Assembly (NCBI RefSeq): GCF_003573545.1
Contig: NZ_QWET01000009.1
Coordinates: forward strand, 146,707 to 210,706
Source of the DNA: Mariniphaga sediminis
GTDB lineage: Bacteria; Bacteroidota; Bacteroidia; Bacteroidales; Prolixibacteraceae
DNA: 64,000 nt
Reading direction: 5' to 3'
Shown here: piece by piece, positions 1-8,004 of the stretch
How positions within the stretch are numbered: the stretch's first letter is position 1
Layout of the letters: each line of letters opens with the position of its first letter
Notes under the pieces: model-generated
What the model was told of the DNA's origin: nothing
The model's database searches: none
Seen by the model: the letters and a program-made list of their open reading frames with translations, nothing else
Translations under genes and position numbers: made by a program

Positions 1-493
1 TCAGTTCGTTCCGGATATATTCGGCACATAATGTATCCTCATCGGTAGGAAACTCGCAGGCATATCCCATACAAACCAGGGAAACCATTTCAGGCTTCCG
101 GTTTTTAATATAACTGATAATGGCACCGGCATTGACAAAACTTCCGGTAATTATTTCAGGTACATGCCCGGCAGCTACAATTCCCTGGGTTCCCGAGCTG
201 GTGGTATGCACCAATGTTTTCCCTTTAAGCTCTGAACCAATTAGTTGCGAAGGCGAGTTCCCGAAATCAAATCCGTGGGGCTTCATTTCATTGCGTTCGC
301 CCATTAAAATATAATCCGGATGTTGCTCCTTTAACTGATAGGCATTTTCAATGTTTCCTACCGGAATAATTTTAGCAGCTCCTTCCGCCAAAGCATAACA
401 TGCTGTTGAAAAAGCCCGGAAAACATCGATTATCACCGTCAATCCTTTTGCTTCCTTCGCTCCGTCAAGTAGTTGTAATATCTGAACTTCCAT
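1..493 (-). CDS. comB: 2-phosphosulfolactate phosphatase, C-terminus outside window
   Basis: ComB-family phosphatase, which removes phosphate from 2-phosphosulfolactate in sulfolactate/coenzyme M-type pathways. The reading frame starts at an ATG at 493 and is open to the window edge, giving 164 residues of a protein that is usually about 240. The N-terminus begins MEVQILQL, and a TVIIDVFRAFSTACYAL stretch (about residues 20-36) matches the conserved ComB D-V-x-R-A-S/F-T segment. Further conserved parts are GERNEMKPHGFDFGNSP and LVHTTSSGTQGI. Many bacteria that make no coenzyme M carry this gene, and its role in Bacteroidota is not settled. No partner gene is visible. Confidence 0.85.
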   Translation of the reverse strand, partial: MEVQILQLLDGAKEAKGLTVIIDVFRAFSTACYALAEGAAKIIPVGNIENAYQLKEQHPDYILMGERNEMKPHGFDFGNSPSQLIGSELKGKTLVHTTSSGTQGIVAAGHVPEIITGSFVNAGAIISYIKNRKPEMVSLVCMGYACEFPTDEDTLCAEYIRNEL

Positions 494-704
494 TTTTACG
501 TTTTTACAAATTAAATAAAAATAACTTAACATATCTAAACAAATCGGGGCATGATATTTGATAAGAGCATCGATAAAAATACAAGACACTGATTTTAAGA
601 AATTTAAAATTAATGTTAAGTTAAACAACAAAATCAGGTATTAAATTTACATTTATTTGATGTAGTTTTAATGTATGTTTTACAGCATATTTCAAAAAAC
701 CCCG

Positions 705-712
705 TATGTTTG
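705..712 (+). promoter_or_regulatory. Bacteroidota-type promoter -7 box (TATGTTTG)
   Basis: TATGTTTG fits the TAnnTTTG -7 consensus of the Bacteroidota housekeeping sigma factor. It lies 29 bases before the ATG of the secreted protein at 742, so transcription would start near 719. I see no clear TTG at the -33 position. Confidence 0.6.
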
Positions 713-741
713 CACCGACATTCATATAAACTTAAAAACGA

Positions 742-1335
742 ATGGTTATGAAAACAATTAAATTAGCAATGACAATTTTAGCTGTTGCCATTGCAGCAAT
801 GACAACAGCAGTTGAAAAGCCCAAATTGAACGTAATTCCGCTCAATGCAGAAAAGGCATTTGTGGCAATTACAAACGAAAATCCCGCCTATTTTGAAGTA
901 AGTATTGAAGCCGCTAACGGTAATGTGGTATACTATAAACAAACAGATAAACCAATTACCGATTACGGGCAGGTTTACGACTTTAAAGATCTGCCGGCGG
1001 GGCAATATGTTTTAAATCTGAAGGTGAATGACACCAAGGTTTACAACAACTTTGAGGTTTCAGGCAGAGGGATTGAAGTAGGTGAATCCAAAGTACGCTT
1101 TGCTCCGTATTTTGATTTCAGTGGTAACCAACTGAAAGTTTCGTATCTGAACTTCGACCATGAAAACGTAAAGTTGTATTTCTACAATGACAGTAAAGGA
1201 TTGGTTTACGAAACAAAACTAGGCGATGATTTTAACATCACCAAAGGGTATGACCTCTCCAAACTGGAAAGCGGTTCATACAAAATAGTTTTGAGCTCAA
1301 TCAACAATGAATACACATACAACGTAGAAAAATAG
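742..1335 (+). CDS. Secreted protein of unknown function, two Ig-like repeats
   Basis: I do not recognise a named family. The 197-residue product has an N-terminal signal peptide (hydrophobic stretch about residues 8-22), so it is exported. The rest looks like two beta-sandwich repeats: the first contains LPAGQYVLNLKVNDTKVYNNFEV (about residues 83-106, shown here in part: LPAGQYVLNLKV), the second ends LESGSYKIVLSSINNEYTYNV. The shared turn 'l..G.Y.l.l...n..y...v' resembles small secreted DUF3244-type proteins of Bacteroidota. ATGs at 742 and 748 are both possible starts. The gene is monocistronic: own promoter box at 705 and a strong terminator at 1359. Confidence 0.7.
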   Translation: MVMKTIKLAMTILAVAIAAMTTAVEKPKLNVIPLNAEKAFVAITNENPAYFEVSIEAANGNVVYYKQTDKPITDYGQVYDFKDLPAGQYVLNLKVNDTKVYNNFEVSGRGIEVGESKVRFAPYFDFSGNQLKVSYLNFDHENVKLYFYNDSKGLVYETKLGDDFNITKGYDLSKLESGSYKIVLSSINNEYTYNVEK

Positions 1336-1358
1336 ACTAGAAAATGGAGAAAAGGTAG

Positions 1359-1391
1359 AGGGTTCTGTTTTGGTGGCAGAGCCCTTTTTTA
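1359..1391 (+). terminator. Rho-independent terminator of the secreted-protein gene
   Basis: AGGGTTCTG (1359-1367) pairs with CAGAGCCCT (1377-1385), with one G-T wobble, and is followed by a run of T to 1390. It lies 24 bases after the stop codon at 1335. Confidence 0.85.
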
Positions 1392-1430
1392 TTATCCAAC
1401 AAGAAAACAGAAACAAAAAGGGTATATAAA

Positions 1431-1455
1431 AAGCGGCGGAAAAATTCCGCCGCTT
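1431..1455 (-). terminator. Perfect 11-bp hairpin, probable minus-strand terminator
   Basis: AAGCGGCGGAA (1431-1441) and TTCCGCCGCTT (1445-1455) form a perfect stem with a 3-base loop. The T-rich tail lies on the minus-strand exit side (plus-strand AAAAAG before 1431), so it is oriented for the gene ending at 1643. With the terminators at 1359 and 1621 this fills the 1336-1642 gap; I see no gene there. Confidence 0.6.
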
Positions 1456-1620
1456 AATCCCTGAAATACAAATAATTATTATACCTCTTCTGCCTTGAAC
1501 AAAACCTCAACCAATCAATTCATCAAGTCCACCTCATATCTGTTTGCTCAAAACATTAAAAAATACGTTTTTATACGCTTTTTTGTTTCGATAGAATACT
1601 GGTTTAACAACCGGTTAACA

Positions 1621-1640
1621 AAAGCCCGGATACCGGCTTT
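1621..1640 (-). terminator. Short hairpin directly after the TIM-barrel gene
   Basis: AAAGCC (1621-1626) pairs with GGCTTT (1635-1640). On the minus strand the stem ends in TTTTGTT, two bases beyond the stop codon at 1643. It is short, so it may be a weak terminator backed by the hairpin at 1431-1455. Confidence 0.4.
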
Positions 1641-1642
1641 TC

Positions 1643-2560
1643 CTACCCCAGACTTACAAATACTTTTTCAAGCAGGCGTTTGGTTGCAATAACCCCTTCT
1701 TTTTCCGGCAATTCGCTCCCTTCGTATTCAATACCAACCCAACCTTTGTAGCCCGAGTCTTTTACAATTTTCATTAACCGGTAATAATCCGAACGGGTTT
1801 CATTTCCCTGTTCATCAAAATTGTTCGATTTGGCGCTCACTCCTTTGGCATAAGGCATCAGGAGTTCAACTCCCCTGTAGCGATCGAACTCTTCACCGGT
1901 CTGACGATTGATAATAAAATTCCCAAAATCGGGTAAAGTACCTACCCGTTTATGATCTACCATTTTCATAACACCTGCCAGCCATTCGCCGTTACTGGAT
2001 AAACCGCCATGATTTTCCACAATAACATTTATTTTCCGGGTGTCGCCATATTCACAAAGCATGCGCAACCCATCGGCCGCCAACTTTTGTTGTTCCTCAA
2101 AACCGCCCTTGCTTCCTGCGTTTACGCGAATAGAATGGCATCCCAAAAATTTGGCAGCGTCAATCCATTTTTTATGATTCTCAACGGTTTTAATGCGTTC
2201 TTCCTTTTCAGGATGCCCCATCATGCCTTCCCCGTCACACATAATCAACACGCTTGTAACGCCTTCGTTTTTGCATATCTTTTTCAACTCGGCCAGGTAA
2301 TTGTTATCCCGGGCTTTGTCCTTGAAGAACTGATTCACATACTCAACACCGCCAATACCAAGCTCTCTTGCCACTCTCGGAAAATCCAGATTCGTCATTT
2401 CATTTGCAAATAAAGCTTTGTGGAACGACCATTCGGCCAATGATATTTCAAAGGGTGCCCTTTTGGCTACCAACCCGGCCATAGCCGGTGAAATAACCAA
2501 AGTTCCTGCAGTTGCTGCAACTGTTGTTCGTAAAAAATCCCTTCGCGAATTATTTGCCAT
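1643..2560 (-). CDS. Sugar phosphate isomerase/epimerase-type TIM-barrel protein with Tat signal
   Basis: Xylose-isomerase-like TIM barrel (AP endonuclease 2 family), 305 residues. Such proteins isomerise or epimerise sugars, or act on keto sugars, using a divalent metal. The N-terminus carries a twin-arginine export motif (SRRDFL, residues 5-10) followed by a hydrophobic segment, so the enzyme is probably exported folded to the periplasm. Barrel-end candidates for metal binding include [29 protein letters not shown] and GIEYEGSE, with the usual Glu, Asp and His residues. It lies 21 bases downstream of the acyl-CoA ligase gene on the same strand, so the two may be co-transcribed, although no functional link is obvious. 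The exact substrate cannot be inferred. Confidence 0.8.
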   Translation of the reverse strand: MANNSRRDFLRTTVAATAGTLVISPAMAGLVAKRAPFEISLAEWSFHKALFANEMTNLDFPRVARELGIGGVEYVNQFFKDKARDNNYLAELKKICKNEGVTSVLIMCDGEGMMGHPEKEERIKTVENHKKWIDAAKFLGCHSIRVNAGSKGGFEEQQKLAADGLRMLCEYGDTRKINVIVENHGGLSSNGEWLAGVMKMVDHKRVGTLPDFGNFIINRQTGEEFDRYRGVELLMPYAKGVSAKSNNFDEQGNETRSDYYRLMKIVKDSGYKGWVGIEYEGSELPEKEGVIATKRLLEKVFVSLG

Positions 2561-2581
2561 CTCTTTACGTATTTAATTGGG

Positions 2582-4222
2582 TTAAATATACTTGAATCGT
2601 TTAATATTCTTTTTGGGTGTTTTTTCAAACTCCTCGCTCACCAATTCAAATGTACTGACCTGCTCGTATTTTGGAAGTTCTGCATTCAATTTTTTCCGGT
2701 TTTCTTCCATTATTTCAGGCATTTCTTCCAACGAAACTTTATCTGCTTCCATGGCTTCAAAGTCGGGGTAAACCTTGGCAACCAGTTTTCCCTGGCGATC
2801 GGTAACCACACACTCTGCCATATAGGGGAGGTTGCAGATTTTAGCTTCAATCTCTTCCGGATAAATATTTTGCCCCGACGGACCCAGTATCATATTTTTC
2901 GACCGCCCCCGGATAAAAACAAAATTGTCTTTATCCACAATTCCAAGGTCGCCTGTTCTAAGCCATCCATCATCGGTAAATGCCTCCTTGGTGGCCTGTT
3001 CGTTTTTGAAATAGCCGGTCATTACATTTTCCCCGCGCACCTGTATCTCGCCCACCACATTATGAGGATCTTCCGAATCGATACGCACTTCTATCCTGTC
3101 CACCAAGCGGCCTGCCGATGAGGGCAAGGTTTTATTCCACGCCTCATAACTAATGAGCGGCCCACATTCCGTCATCCCGTAACCAATAGTAAAACGGAAA
3201 TTAATACGCCGGAAAAATTGTTCGACCTCCGCACTCAGCGGCGCCCCGCCAATTACAATTTCGAAGAACCGTCCGCCAAATGTTTCGGTGAGTTTCTCTT
3301 TTATTTTTTTCAGAATTACATTTTGCAATCCGGGCACTTTCAGTAAAACTTTAACGAGAGGTTTTTCAATGGAAGGCAAAATCCTCTTTTTGTAAATCTT
3401 TTCGATAACCAGTGGCACCGAAAGAATGAGGTGAGGCCTCACTTCACCAAACACTTTTGTAATAACGGCCGGCGAAGGGATGCGGCTCAAAAAGGTAATG
3501 TGGCACCCCAGGGTTACCGGAAATAAAAATTCGAACAGCAACCCGTAAACATGTGCCATCGGGAGGAAAGATACAATTTTATGGCCGGGCTGCAGTGGCA
3601 TGTGATCCTGCGCAAAAACGATGTTTGAGACCAGACTCCTTTCCGGAATCATAACCCCCTTGGTAAAGCCGGAAGTTCCCGATGTATACGAAATAATGCA
3701 GGTCTCTTCCCTTTCCCAGTTTTCAAAACTGAAGGCTTCCTTTTTCAGCTCATTTTCTTTGTAATATTGAAAAGCATCATCCAGTTTGAATTGGGTATTT
3801 TCATCTTTGGCGGCGTGAAGCGTAAAATCCTCCAACACCAGAACCGCCTGTAATTTTTCTGCCTTTTCAAAATCTACTTTTTCGAGTAACGGTTTTGCGC
3901 CAATTACCAGTTTCGATTCCGAATGGTTAATAATATGATTGGTATTGCTCTCGTTAAAATCAGGCAAAATAGGAACAATAACAATTCCTGCCGAAAGAGC
4001 AGACAGAAAAACCGCTCCCCAATGAGCCGAATTACGACCAAGAACGGCAATTTTATCGCCTCTCTGCAAACCCGTTAGCTGATAAAACAGATGCAACGAT
4101 TTGATGGTTTCAGCAATGTCTTTGTACCTAAAATCCTTGCCTTCATAATCCGAGAAAACAAGGCTATCCCAGTTCTTTTGAAACGATTCGGTGTAAAGCT
4201 TTGATAATGTATAACCTGACAT
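2582..4222 (-). CDS. AMP-forming long-chain fatty acid-CoA ligase
   Basis: Adenylate-forming enzyme that activates a carboxylic acid, probably a fatty acid, with ATP and joins it to CoA. The signature YTSGTSGFTKGV is present about residues 180-191, followed by MAHVYGLLFEF, IGYGMTECGPLISYEAW and the GWLRTGDLG and RGRSKNMI motifs of the C-terminal domain. From the ATG at 4222 it is 546 residues, the size of a one-domain synthetase. I chose 4222 because MSGYTLSKLY starts the conserved region and a TACATTTG promoter box lies about 22 bases upstream; a longer frame to 4264 would run through that promoter. Probably cytoplasmic or membrane-associated. Confidence 0.88.
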   Translation of the reverse strand: MSGYTLSKLYTESFQKNWDSLVFSDYEGKDFRYKDIAETIKSLHLFYQLTGLQRGDKIAVLGRNSAHWGAVFLSALSAGIVIVPILPDFNESNTNHIINHSESKLVIGAKPLLEKVDFEKAEKLQAVLVLEDFTLHAAKDENTQFKLDDAFQYYKENELKKEAFSFENWEREETCIISYTSGTSGFTKGVMIPERSLVSNIVFAQDHMPLQPGHKIVSFLPMAHVYGLLFEFLFPVTLGCHITFLSRIPSPAVITKVFGEVRPHLILSVPLVIEKIYKKRILPSIEKPLVKVLLKVPGLQNVILKKIKEKLTETFGGRFFEIVIGGAPLSAEVEQFFRRINFRFTIGYGMTECGPLISYEAWNKTLPSSAGRLVDRIEVRIDSEDPHNVVGEIQVRGENVMTGYFKNEQATKEAFTDDGWLRTGDLGIVDKDNFVFIRGRSKNMILGPSGQNIYPEEIEAKICNLPYMAECVVTDRQGKLVAKVYPDFEAMEADKVSLEEMPEIMEENRKKLNAELPKYEQVSTFELVSEEFEKTPKKNIKRFKYI

Positions 4223-4243
4223 CCTTTTGAAGTTTTGTTTGCT

Positions 4244-4251
4244 CAAATGTA
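4244..4251 (-). promoter_or_regulatory. Promoter -7 box (TACATTTG) of the acyl-CoA ligase gene
   Basis: Read on the minus strand, TACATTTG matches TAnnTTTG and puts the transcription start about 15 bases before the ATG at 4222. It supports the shorter start chosen for the ligase. Confidence 0.55.
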
Positions 4252-4303
4252 GAAAAAATAGCAACTACACGCACTGTTTTCAATACAATAATCAATCAAT
4301 TGG

Positions 4304-4311
4304 TATCTTTG
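4304..4311 (+). promoter_or_regulatory. Promoter -7 box (TATCTTTG) of the DUF4271-hemD unit
   Basis: TATCTTTG matches TAnnTTTG. Transcription would start near 4318, leaving only about eight bases before the ATG at 4326, close to a leaderless mRNA. It argues against the longer TTG-initiated frame at 4227. Confidence 0.6.
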
Positions 4312-4325
4312 TGCCGGGAAAAACT

Positions 4326-5327
4326 ATGGACAACAGGATTACATACCAGCAAGACACAACAAAGGGCGCAAATCCTTTGGAGAATCTGCCTATTTTACCC
4401 CAAACCGGAAAATTGAATATTGAACGTTCGCAAACCATCCCGATTATGCCAATCGCCCCCCGCGACACGACGGAACAAAAAACGGATACCGTTGAGGCCT
4501 CATCGCGGCCTGCTCCCCCAACAAGGGAACAGTTGCGTTACTGGTGGTGGCAGCGTGAGAAAAAACTTTTGGTGGGGGATTCGCGGTATATGTTGCCACG
4601 AGGTGAAATTGAACTTGCTTCATCATTAAAAATGGAAAACCAGGGATTCCGGTTGCCTGTACGGCGAATAAACCGTGAAAATTACGACTGGCTCACTCTT
4701 TTACTCATGGTGGTGTTGGTTCTACTGGCATTGGTACGAACTGCCTGGGACAAATACATGGGGAGTTTGTTTCACTCTACGGTAAACTATTCCACTTCTT
4801 CCCGCATATTTCAGGAAAAAAACTCTTCCGTTTTGCAGGGGGCATTCTGGCTCGACGTTCTATTTTACCTGGTTTTTTCGGTTTTTGTTTTTCAATTGCT
4901 GGATTATTTCAGAATTGATCTTCCCTGGAAAAAAAATTACCAGTATTTATTCAGTCTGGCATTGGTACTGGTTTATTTTTCTGCGAAAAAAATGGTCTAC
5001 AGGCTCATGGGAATTTTGATTGAAAAAAAGAGTGAAACGGGAGAATTCTTGTTCAATATGGATAATTTTAACCGCGTAACAGGTTTAGTCCTTTTTCCCG
5101 TGGTTACTGTTATTGCGTTCTATCCCTTCTCTTCTGTTTTATTACCCATAGCCATTGGATTATTTGTGTTTATCTCCTTTTATCTTTTATTGCTTTCAAG
5201 GGGGTTCATAATTTTATTAAAGAAACAATTTTCAATATTTTATCTGTTTTTATACTTTTGTACCCTTGAATTCTTACCCTTGGTTTTACTTTACAAGATT
5301 TTGGTGGTACAAGTGAGTGGGTATTAG
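4326..5327 (+). CDS. DUF4271 integral membrane protein
   Basis: A 333-residue membrane protein of the DUF4271 family, whose function is unknown. The first 120 or so residues are polar and proline-rich (a stretch near PAPPTREQLRYWWWQREKKL), followed by six or so hydrophobic segments: LLLMVVLVLLALV, WLDVLFYLVFSVFVF, YLFSLALVLVYFSA, VTGLVLFPVVTVIAF, LLPIAIGLFVFISFYLLLL and YLFLYFCTLEFLPLVLL. In Bacteroidota genomes this family regularly precedes hemD, as here, and the stop codon at 5325-5327 is only 22 bases before the chosen hemD start. That conserved position suggests a link to tetrapyrrole metabolism or the envelope, but this is inference. Confidence 0.8.
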   Translation: MDNRITYQQDTTKGANPLENLPILPQTGKLNIERSQTIPIMPIAPRDTTEQKTDTVEASSRPAPPTREQLRYWWWQREKKLLVGDSRYMLPRGEIELASSLKMENQGFRLPVRRINRENYDWLTLLLMVVLVLLALVRTAWDKYMGSLFHSTVNYSTSSRIFQEKNSSVLQGAFWLDVLFYLVFSVFVFQLLDYFRIDLPWKKNYQYLFSLALVLVYFSAKKMVYRLMGILIEKKSETGEFLFNMDNFNRVTGLVLFPVVTVIAFYPFSSVLLPIAIGLFVFISFYLLLLSRGFIILLKKQFSIFYLFLYFCTLEFLPLVLLYKILVVQVSGY

Positions 5328-5349
5328 TTTAAACTTAAAGAAGCGAATT

Positions 5350-6099
5350 TTGAAAATCAAGAGTATCCTAGTTTCACAACCAGAGCCAGCGACGGCAAAA
5401 TCACCTTACTTTGACCTGGCCGAGAAAAACAATGTGAAAATTGACTTCCGGCCATTCATTCAGGTTGAAGGTATTACAGCAAAAGAATTCCGTCAAACAC
5501 GGATTCACATTCTGGATCATTCAGCTGTTATTTTTACCAGCCGGACTGCAGTCGATCATTTTTTCCGGGTCAGTCAGGATCTGCGGCTCACCATTCCCGA
5601 TTCCATGAAATATTTCTGCATTTCTGAAGCTACAGCTTATTACCTGCAGAAATACATTGTTTACCGTAAACGTAAAATTTTCTATGGTGACGGGAAGTTC
5701 TCCGATTTAATCAATATCATGAAAAAGCACAAAGACGACAAGTTTTTGGTGCCGCTTTCAGACATCCACAAACAGGAAATTCCGGAGTTGCTCGACAAAG
5801 GCAAGTTTAATTACACCAAAGCCATTTTGTATCGTACGGTAAGCAGCGATTTATCTGATTTGCGGGATGTAAATTACGACATCCTTGTATTTTTCAGTCC
5901 TTCAGGAATCAAATCGTTGTTCCAAAACTTTCCGGATTTTAGCCAAAATGACACGAGGATTGCCTGTTTTGGCCCCACAACAGCCCAGGCTGTGCATGAA
6001 GCCGGGTTGCGCCTAGACATTGAAGCTCCTACTCCCAAGGCCCCTTCAATGACTATGGCCCTGGAGCAATACATTAAAGATGTGAATAAAAACACCTAA
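5350..6099 (+). CDS. hemD: Uroporphyrinogen-III synthase
   Basis: HemD converts hydroxymethylbilane to uroporphyrinogen III, the branch-point tetrapyrrole for haem and sirohaem. The 249-residue protein shows the two-lobed HemD pattern: ILVSQPEP near the N-terminus, AVIFTSRTAVDHFF, the interlobe region, then DILVFFSPSGIKSLFQNF and RIACFGPTTAQAVHEAGLRL in the second lobe. No ATG exists near the 5' end. I place the start at TTG 5350 because it gives an N-terminus MKIKSILVSQ that begins right at the first beta strand; a GTG at 5317 overlapping the DUF4271 gene by 11 bases is the alternative. Cytoplasmic enzyme. Low sequence conservation is normal for HemD. Confidence 0.85.
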   Translation: MKIKSILVSQPEPATAKSPYFDLAEKNNVKIDFRPFIQVEGITAKEFRQTRIHILDHSAVIFTSRTAVDHFFRVSQDLRLTIPDSMKYFCISEATAYYLQKYIVYRKRKIFYGDGKFSDLINIMKKHKDDKFLVPLSDIHKQEIPELLDKGKFNYTKAILYRTVSSDLSDLRDVNYDILVFFSPSGIKSLFQNFPDFSQNDTRIACFGPTTAQAVHEAGLRLDIEAPTPKAPSMTMALEQYIKDVNKNT

Positions 6100-6122
6100 G
6101 AAGAAAAATATGTAACTTTGAG

Positions 6123-6152
6123 AGGCTGTCCGTTTTGTGGATGGCCTTTTTT
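6123..6152 (+). terminator. Terminator between hemD and rnpA
   Basis: AGGCTGTCC (6123-6131) pairs with GGATGGCCT (6139-6147) including wobbles and is followed by six T. It ends the hemD transcript only nine bases before the rnpA start codon, so rnpA would depend on readthrough or on a promoter within hemD. Confidence 0.75.
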
Positions 6153-6160
6153 AATCTAAA

Positions 6161-6580
6161 ATGGAAAAAACGCTGCCAACGTTTGATATACAAAATCGCA
6201 GGTTCACTTTAAAAAAAGAAGAACGGCTTCGCAGTAAAATAATAATTAATAAACTCTTTTCAGAAGGTGAATCGTTTTTATCTTACCCGCTGAAAATTGT
6301 TTATTTAAACACAAAACTGCCTGTTAAAAATAAAGTACAGGTTGGTTTTTCGGTTAGTAAAAAAAGTTTTAAAAATGCGGTTAAGCGAAACCTTTTAAAA
6401 CGCAGGATGAAAGAAGCTTACAGATTAAACAAACACACTCTGCTTGAAACCGGAGCAGACACTCAATGGGCAATTTTTATTATTTTTATCGGGAAAGAAA
6501 TTCTGGATTATAAATCCATCGAACAATCTATGAAAAAAGCATTATTAAGATGTACAAAAATCACTCTGACGGAGAAATAA
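6161..6580 (+). CDS. rnpA: Ribonuclease P protein component
   Basis: Protein subunit of RNase P, which assists the RNA subunit in trimming the 5' leader of precursor tRNAs. The 139-residue product has the diagnostic basic helix KNAVKRNLLKRRMKEAYR (about residues 71-88) after the strand VQVGFSVSKKSFK, and an N-terminal FTLKKEERLRSKIIINKLF typical of bacterial RnpA. Length is normal. It is directly preceded by the hairpin at 6123-6152. The usual partner yidD does not follow; instead an aldehyde dehydrogenase frame begins inside its last codons. Confidence 0.93.
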   Translation: MEKTLPTFDIQNRRFTLKKEERLRSKIIINKLFSEGESFLSYPLKIVYLNTKLPVKNKVQVGFSVSKKSFKNAVKRNLLKRRMKEAYRLNKHTLLETGADTQWAIFIIFIGKEILDYKSIEQSMKKALLRCTKITLTEK

Positions 6581-7950
6581 AACACCTAAACCAGATCATT
6601 CAAAAACAAGATTTATTCTTTCGCTCACATGCCACATTGGAAGTTGAATTCCGCATTAAAAAACTAAAGGAATTAAAAACAGCCATAAAAAGAAACGAAG
6701 CAGAACTAATAGCTGCTTTTAAAAAAGATCTGGGCAAAGGCGGGTTTGAAGCTTTATCTTCGGAAGTTGGATTGGTACAGTACGAACTTTCACAGCATAT
6801 AAAAAATCTGAGAAAATGGGTAAAGCCTCAACGTGCAAGAACGCCTTTGCATGCCTTTCCCTCCAAAAGCTATATCCATAAGCAGCCTCATGGGAAGGTT
6901 TTAATTATCAGTCCATTCAATTATCCTTTTATGCTGACAATGGCTCCCCTGGCCGGGGCTGTTTCCGCCGGGAATGTGGCTGTGTTAAAACCATCGGAAT
7001 CCACAGCACAGGTAGCTAATACCATCGAAAAAATAATAAAAGAGGTATTTGACGATGAATACGTAGCCGTTATACAGGGCGGCGCGGAAGTAAGCAGTGA
7101 ACTTCTTTCGTTTCGTTGGGATAAAATATTTTTTACCGGAAGTTCGAGGGTTGGAAAAATTGTTTTACAAGCCGCAGCAAAATACATCACACCGGTTGTA
7201 CTCGAATTGGGTGGAAAAAACCCGGTTATTGTTGACCATGACGCAAATCTTAACGTTGCGGCCAAAAGAATTGTTTGGGGAAAACTGTTTAACGGAGGCC
7301 AGTCGTGTGTAGCGCCAGATTATTTGTTTGTTCACGAATCGGTTAAAGAGCAGTTTCTGAAATTACTGGTAAAGTCAATCGAAAATATGTATTCCAGCTT
7401 TCCGCAAAAGAACGGCGATTTTACAAGACTTGTTCATCCGCAGGCGGTTAACCGGCTATCTGAATTACTGAAAGATTCGGAGGTTTATTACGGGGGTGAA
7501 TTTGATGCGAAAACCAACTATTTCTCTCCTACCATTTTAACCGGTGTTACGGGTGATTCTGCCGCAATGAAAGATGAAATATTTGGCCCGGTTTTGCCTG
7601 TGCTAAGTTTTCGGGATATGGACGAAGTTTTTTCACACATAAAAATGGGAGAAAAATCGCTGGCAGCATACTATTTTTCAGAAGACCGTAAAAAACAAAA
7701 AGAATTTCTAAAAAAAACAACCTCTGGCGATGCGATGATAAACGATGTGGTTATTCATTTCTCCAACTTGTCTTTGCCATTTGGTGGCGTTGGCTATAGC
7801 GGGATGGGCTCTTATCATGGCAAACGCAGTTTCGAAGTTTTTTCCCACGAGCGTTCTGTCATGCATACATCCACTAAATTTGATTTACCATTACGTTACC
7901 CTCCTTACAAAAGTTGGGTTTTAAATTTGATGAAATTTTTATTTCGCTAA
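6550..7950 (+). CDS. Aldehyde dehydrogenase family protein (ALDH3-like)
   Basis: NAD(P)-dependent oxidation of aldehydes to acids, probably fatty or aromatic aldehydes as in ALDH3 enzymes. Of 466 residues, the catalytic cysteine is C253 in NGGQSCVAPDY and the general base E219 in LELGGKNP; the cofactor-binding FTGSSRVGK is at about 195-203. INDVVIHFSNLSLPFGGVGYSG and the family's C-terminal region are present. The C-terminus ends with a hydrophobic and basic stretch (WVLNLMKFLFR), which could anchor it to the membrane. The only early ATG (6550) overlaps rnpA by 31 bases, implying translational coupling or initiation at a non-ATG codon downstream. Confidence 0.88.
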   Translation: MYKNHSDGEIKHLNQIIQKQDLFFRSHATLEVEFRIKKLKELKTAIKRNEAELIAAFKKDLGKGGFEALSSEVGLVQYELSQHIKNLRKWVKPQRARTPLHAFPSKSYIHKQPHGKVLIISPFNYPFMLTMAPLAGAVSAGNVAVLKPSESTAQVANTIEKIIKEVFDDEYVAVIQGGAEVSSELLSFRWDKIFFTGSSRVGKIVLQAAAKYITPVVLELGGKNPVIVDHDANLNVAAKRIVWGKLFNGGQSCVAPDYLFVHESVKEQFLKLLVKSIENMYSSFPQKNGDFTRLVHPQAVNRLSELLKDSEVYYGGEFDAKTNYFSPTILTGVTGDSAAMKDEIFGPVLPVLSFRDMDEVFSHIKMGEKSLAAYYFSEDRKKQKEFLKKTTSGDAMINDVVIHFSNLSLPFGGVGYSGMGSYHGKRSFEVFSHERSVMHTSTKFDLPLRYPPYKSWVLNLMKFLFR

Positions 7951-7952
7951 TA

Positions 7953-7980
7953 CAAAAAAACCCGGGAAATACTCCCGGGT
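7953..7980 (-). terminator. Terminator of the tyrA-DAHP synthase operon
   Basis: ACCCGGGA (7960-7967) and TCCCGGGT (7973-7980) form a perfect stem; the run of A at 7954-7960 is the T tail on the minus strand. It lies 25 bases beyond the stop codon at 8005. Confidence 0.85.
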
Positions 7981-8004
7981 CTGCCTGATATTCTAATACA
8001 TAAA

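Noticed and set aside
1495..1692. 65-codon plus-strand frame after the secreted-protein gene
   Set aside because: It overlaps the end of the TIM-barrel gene on the other strand and two terminator hairpins, has a low-complexity composition and no start signal.
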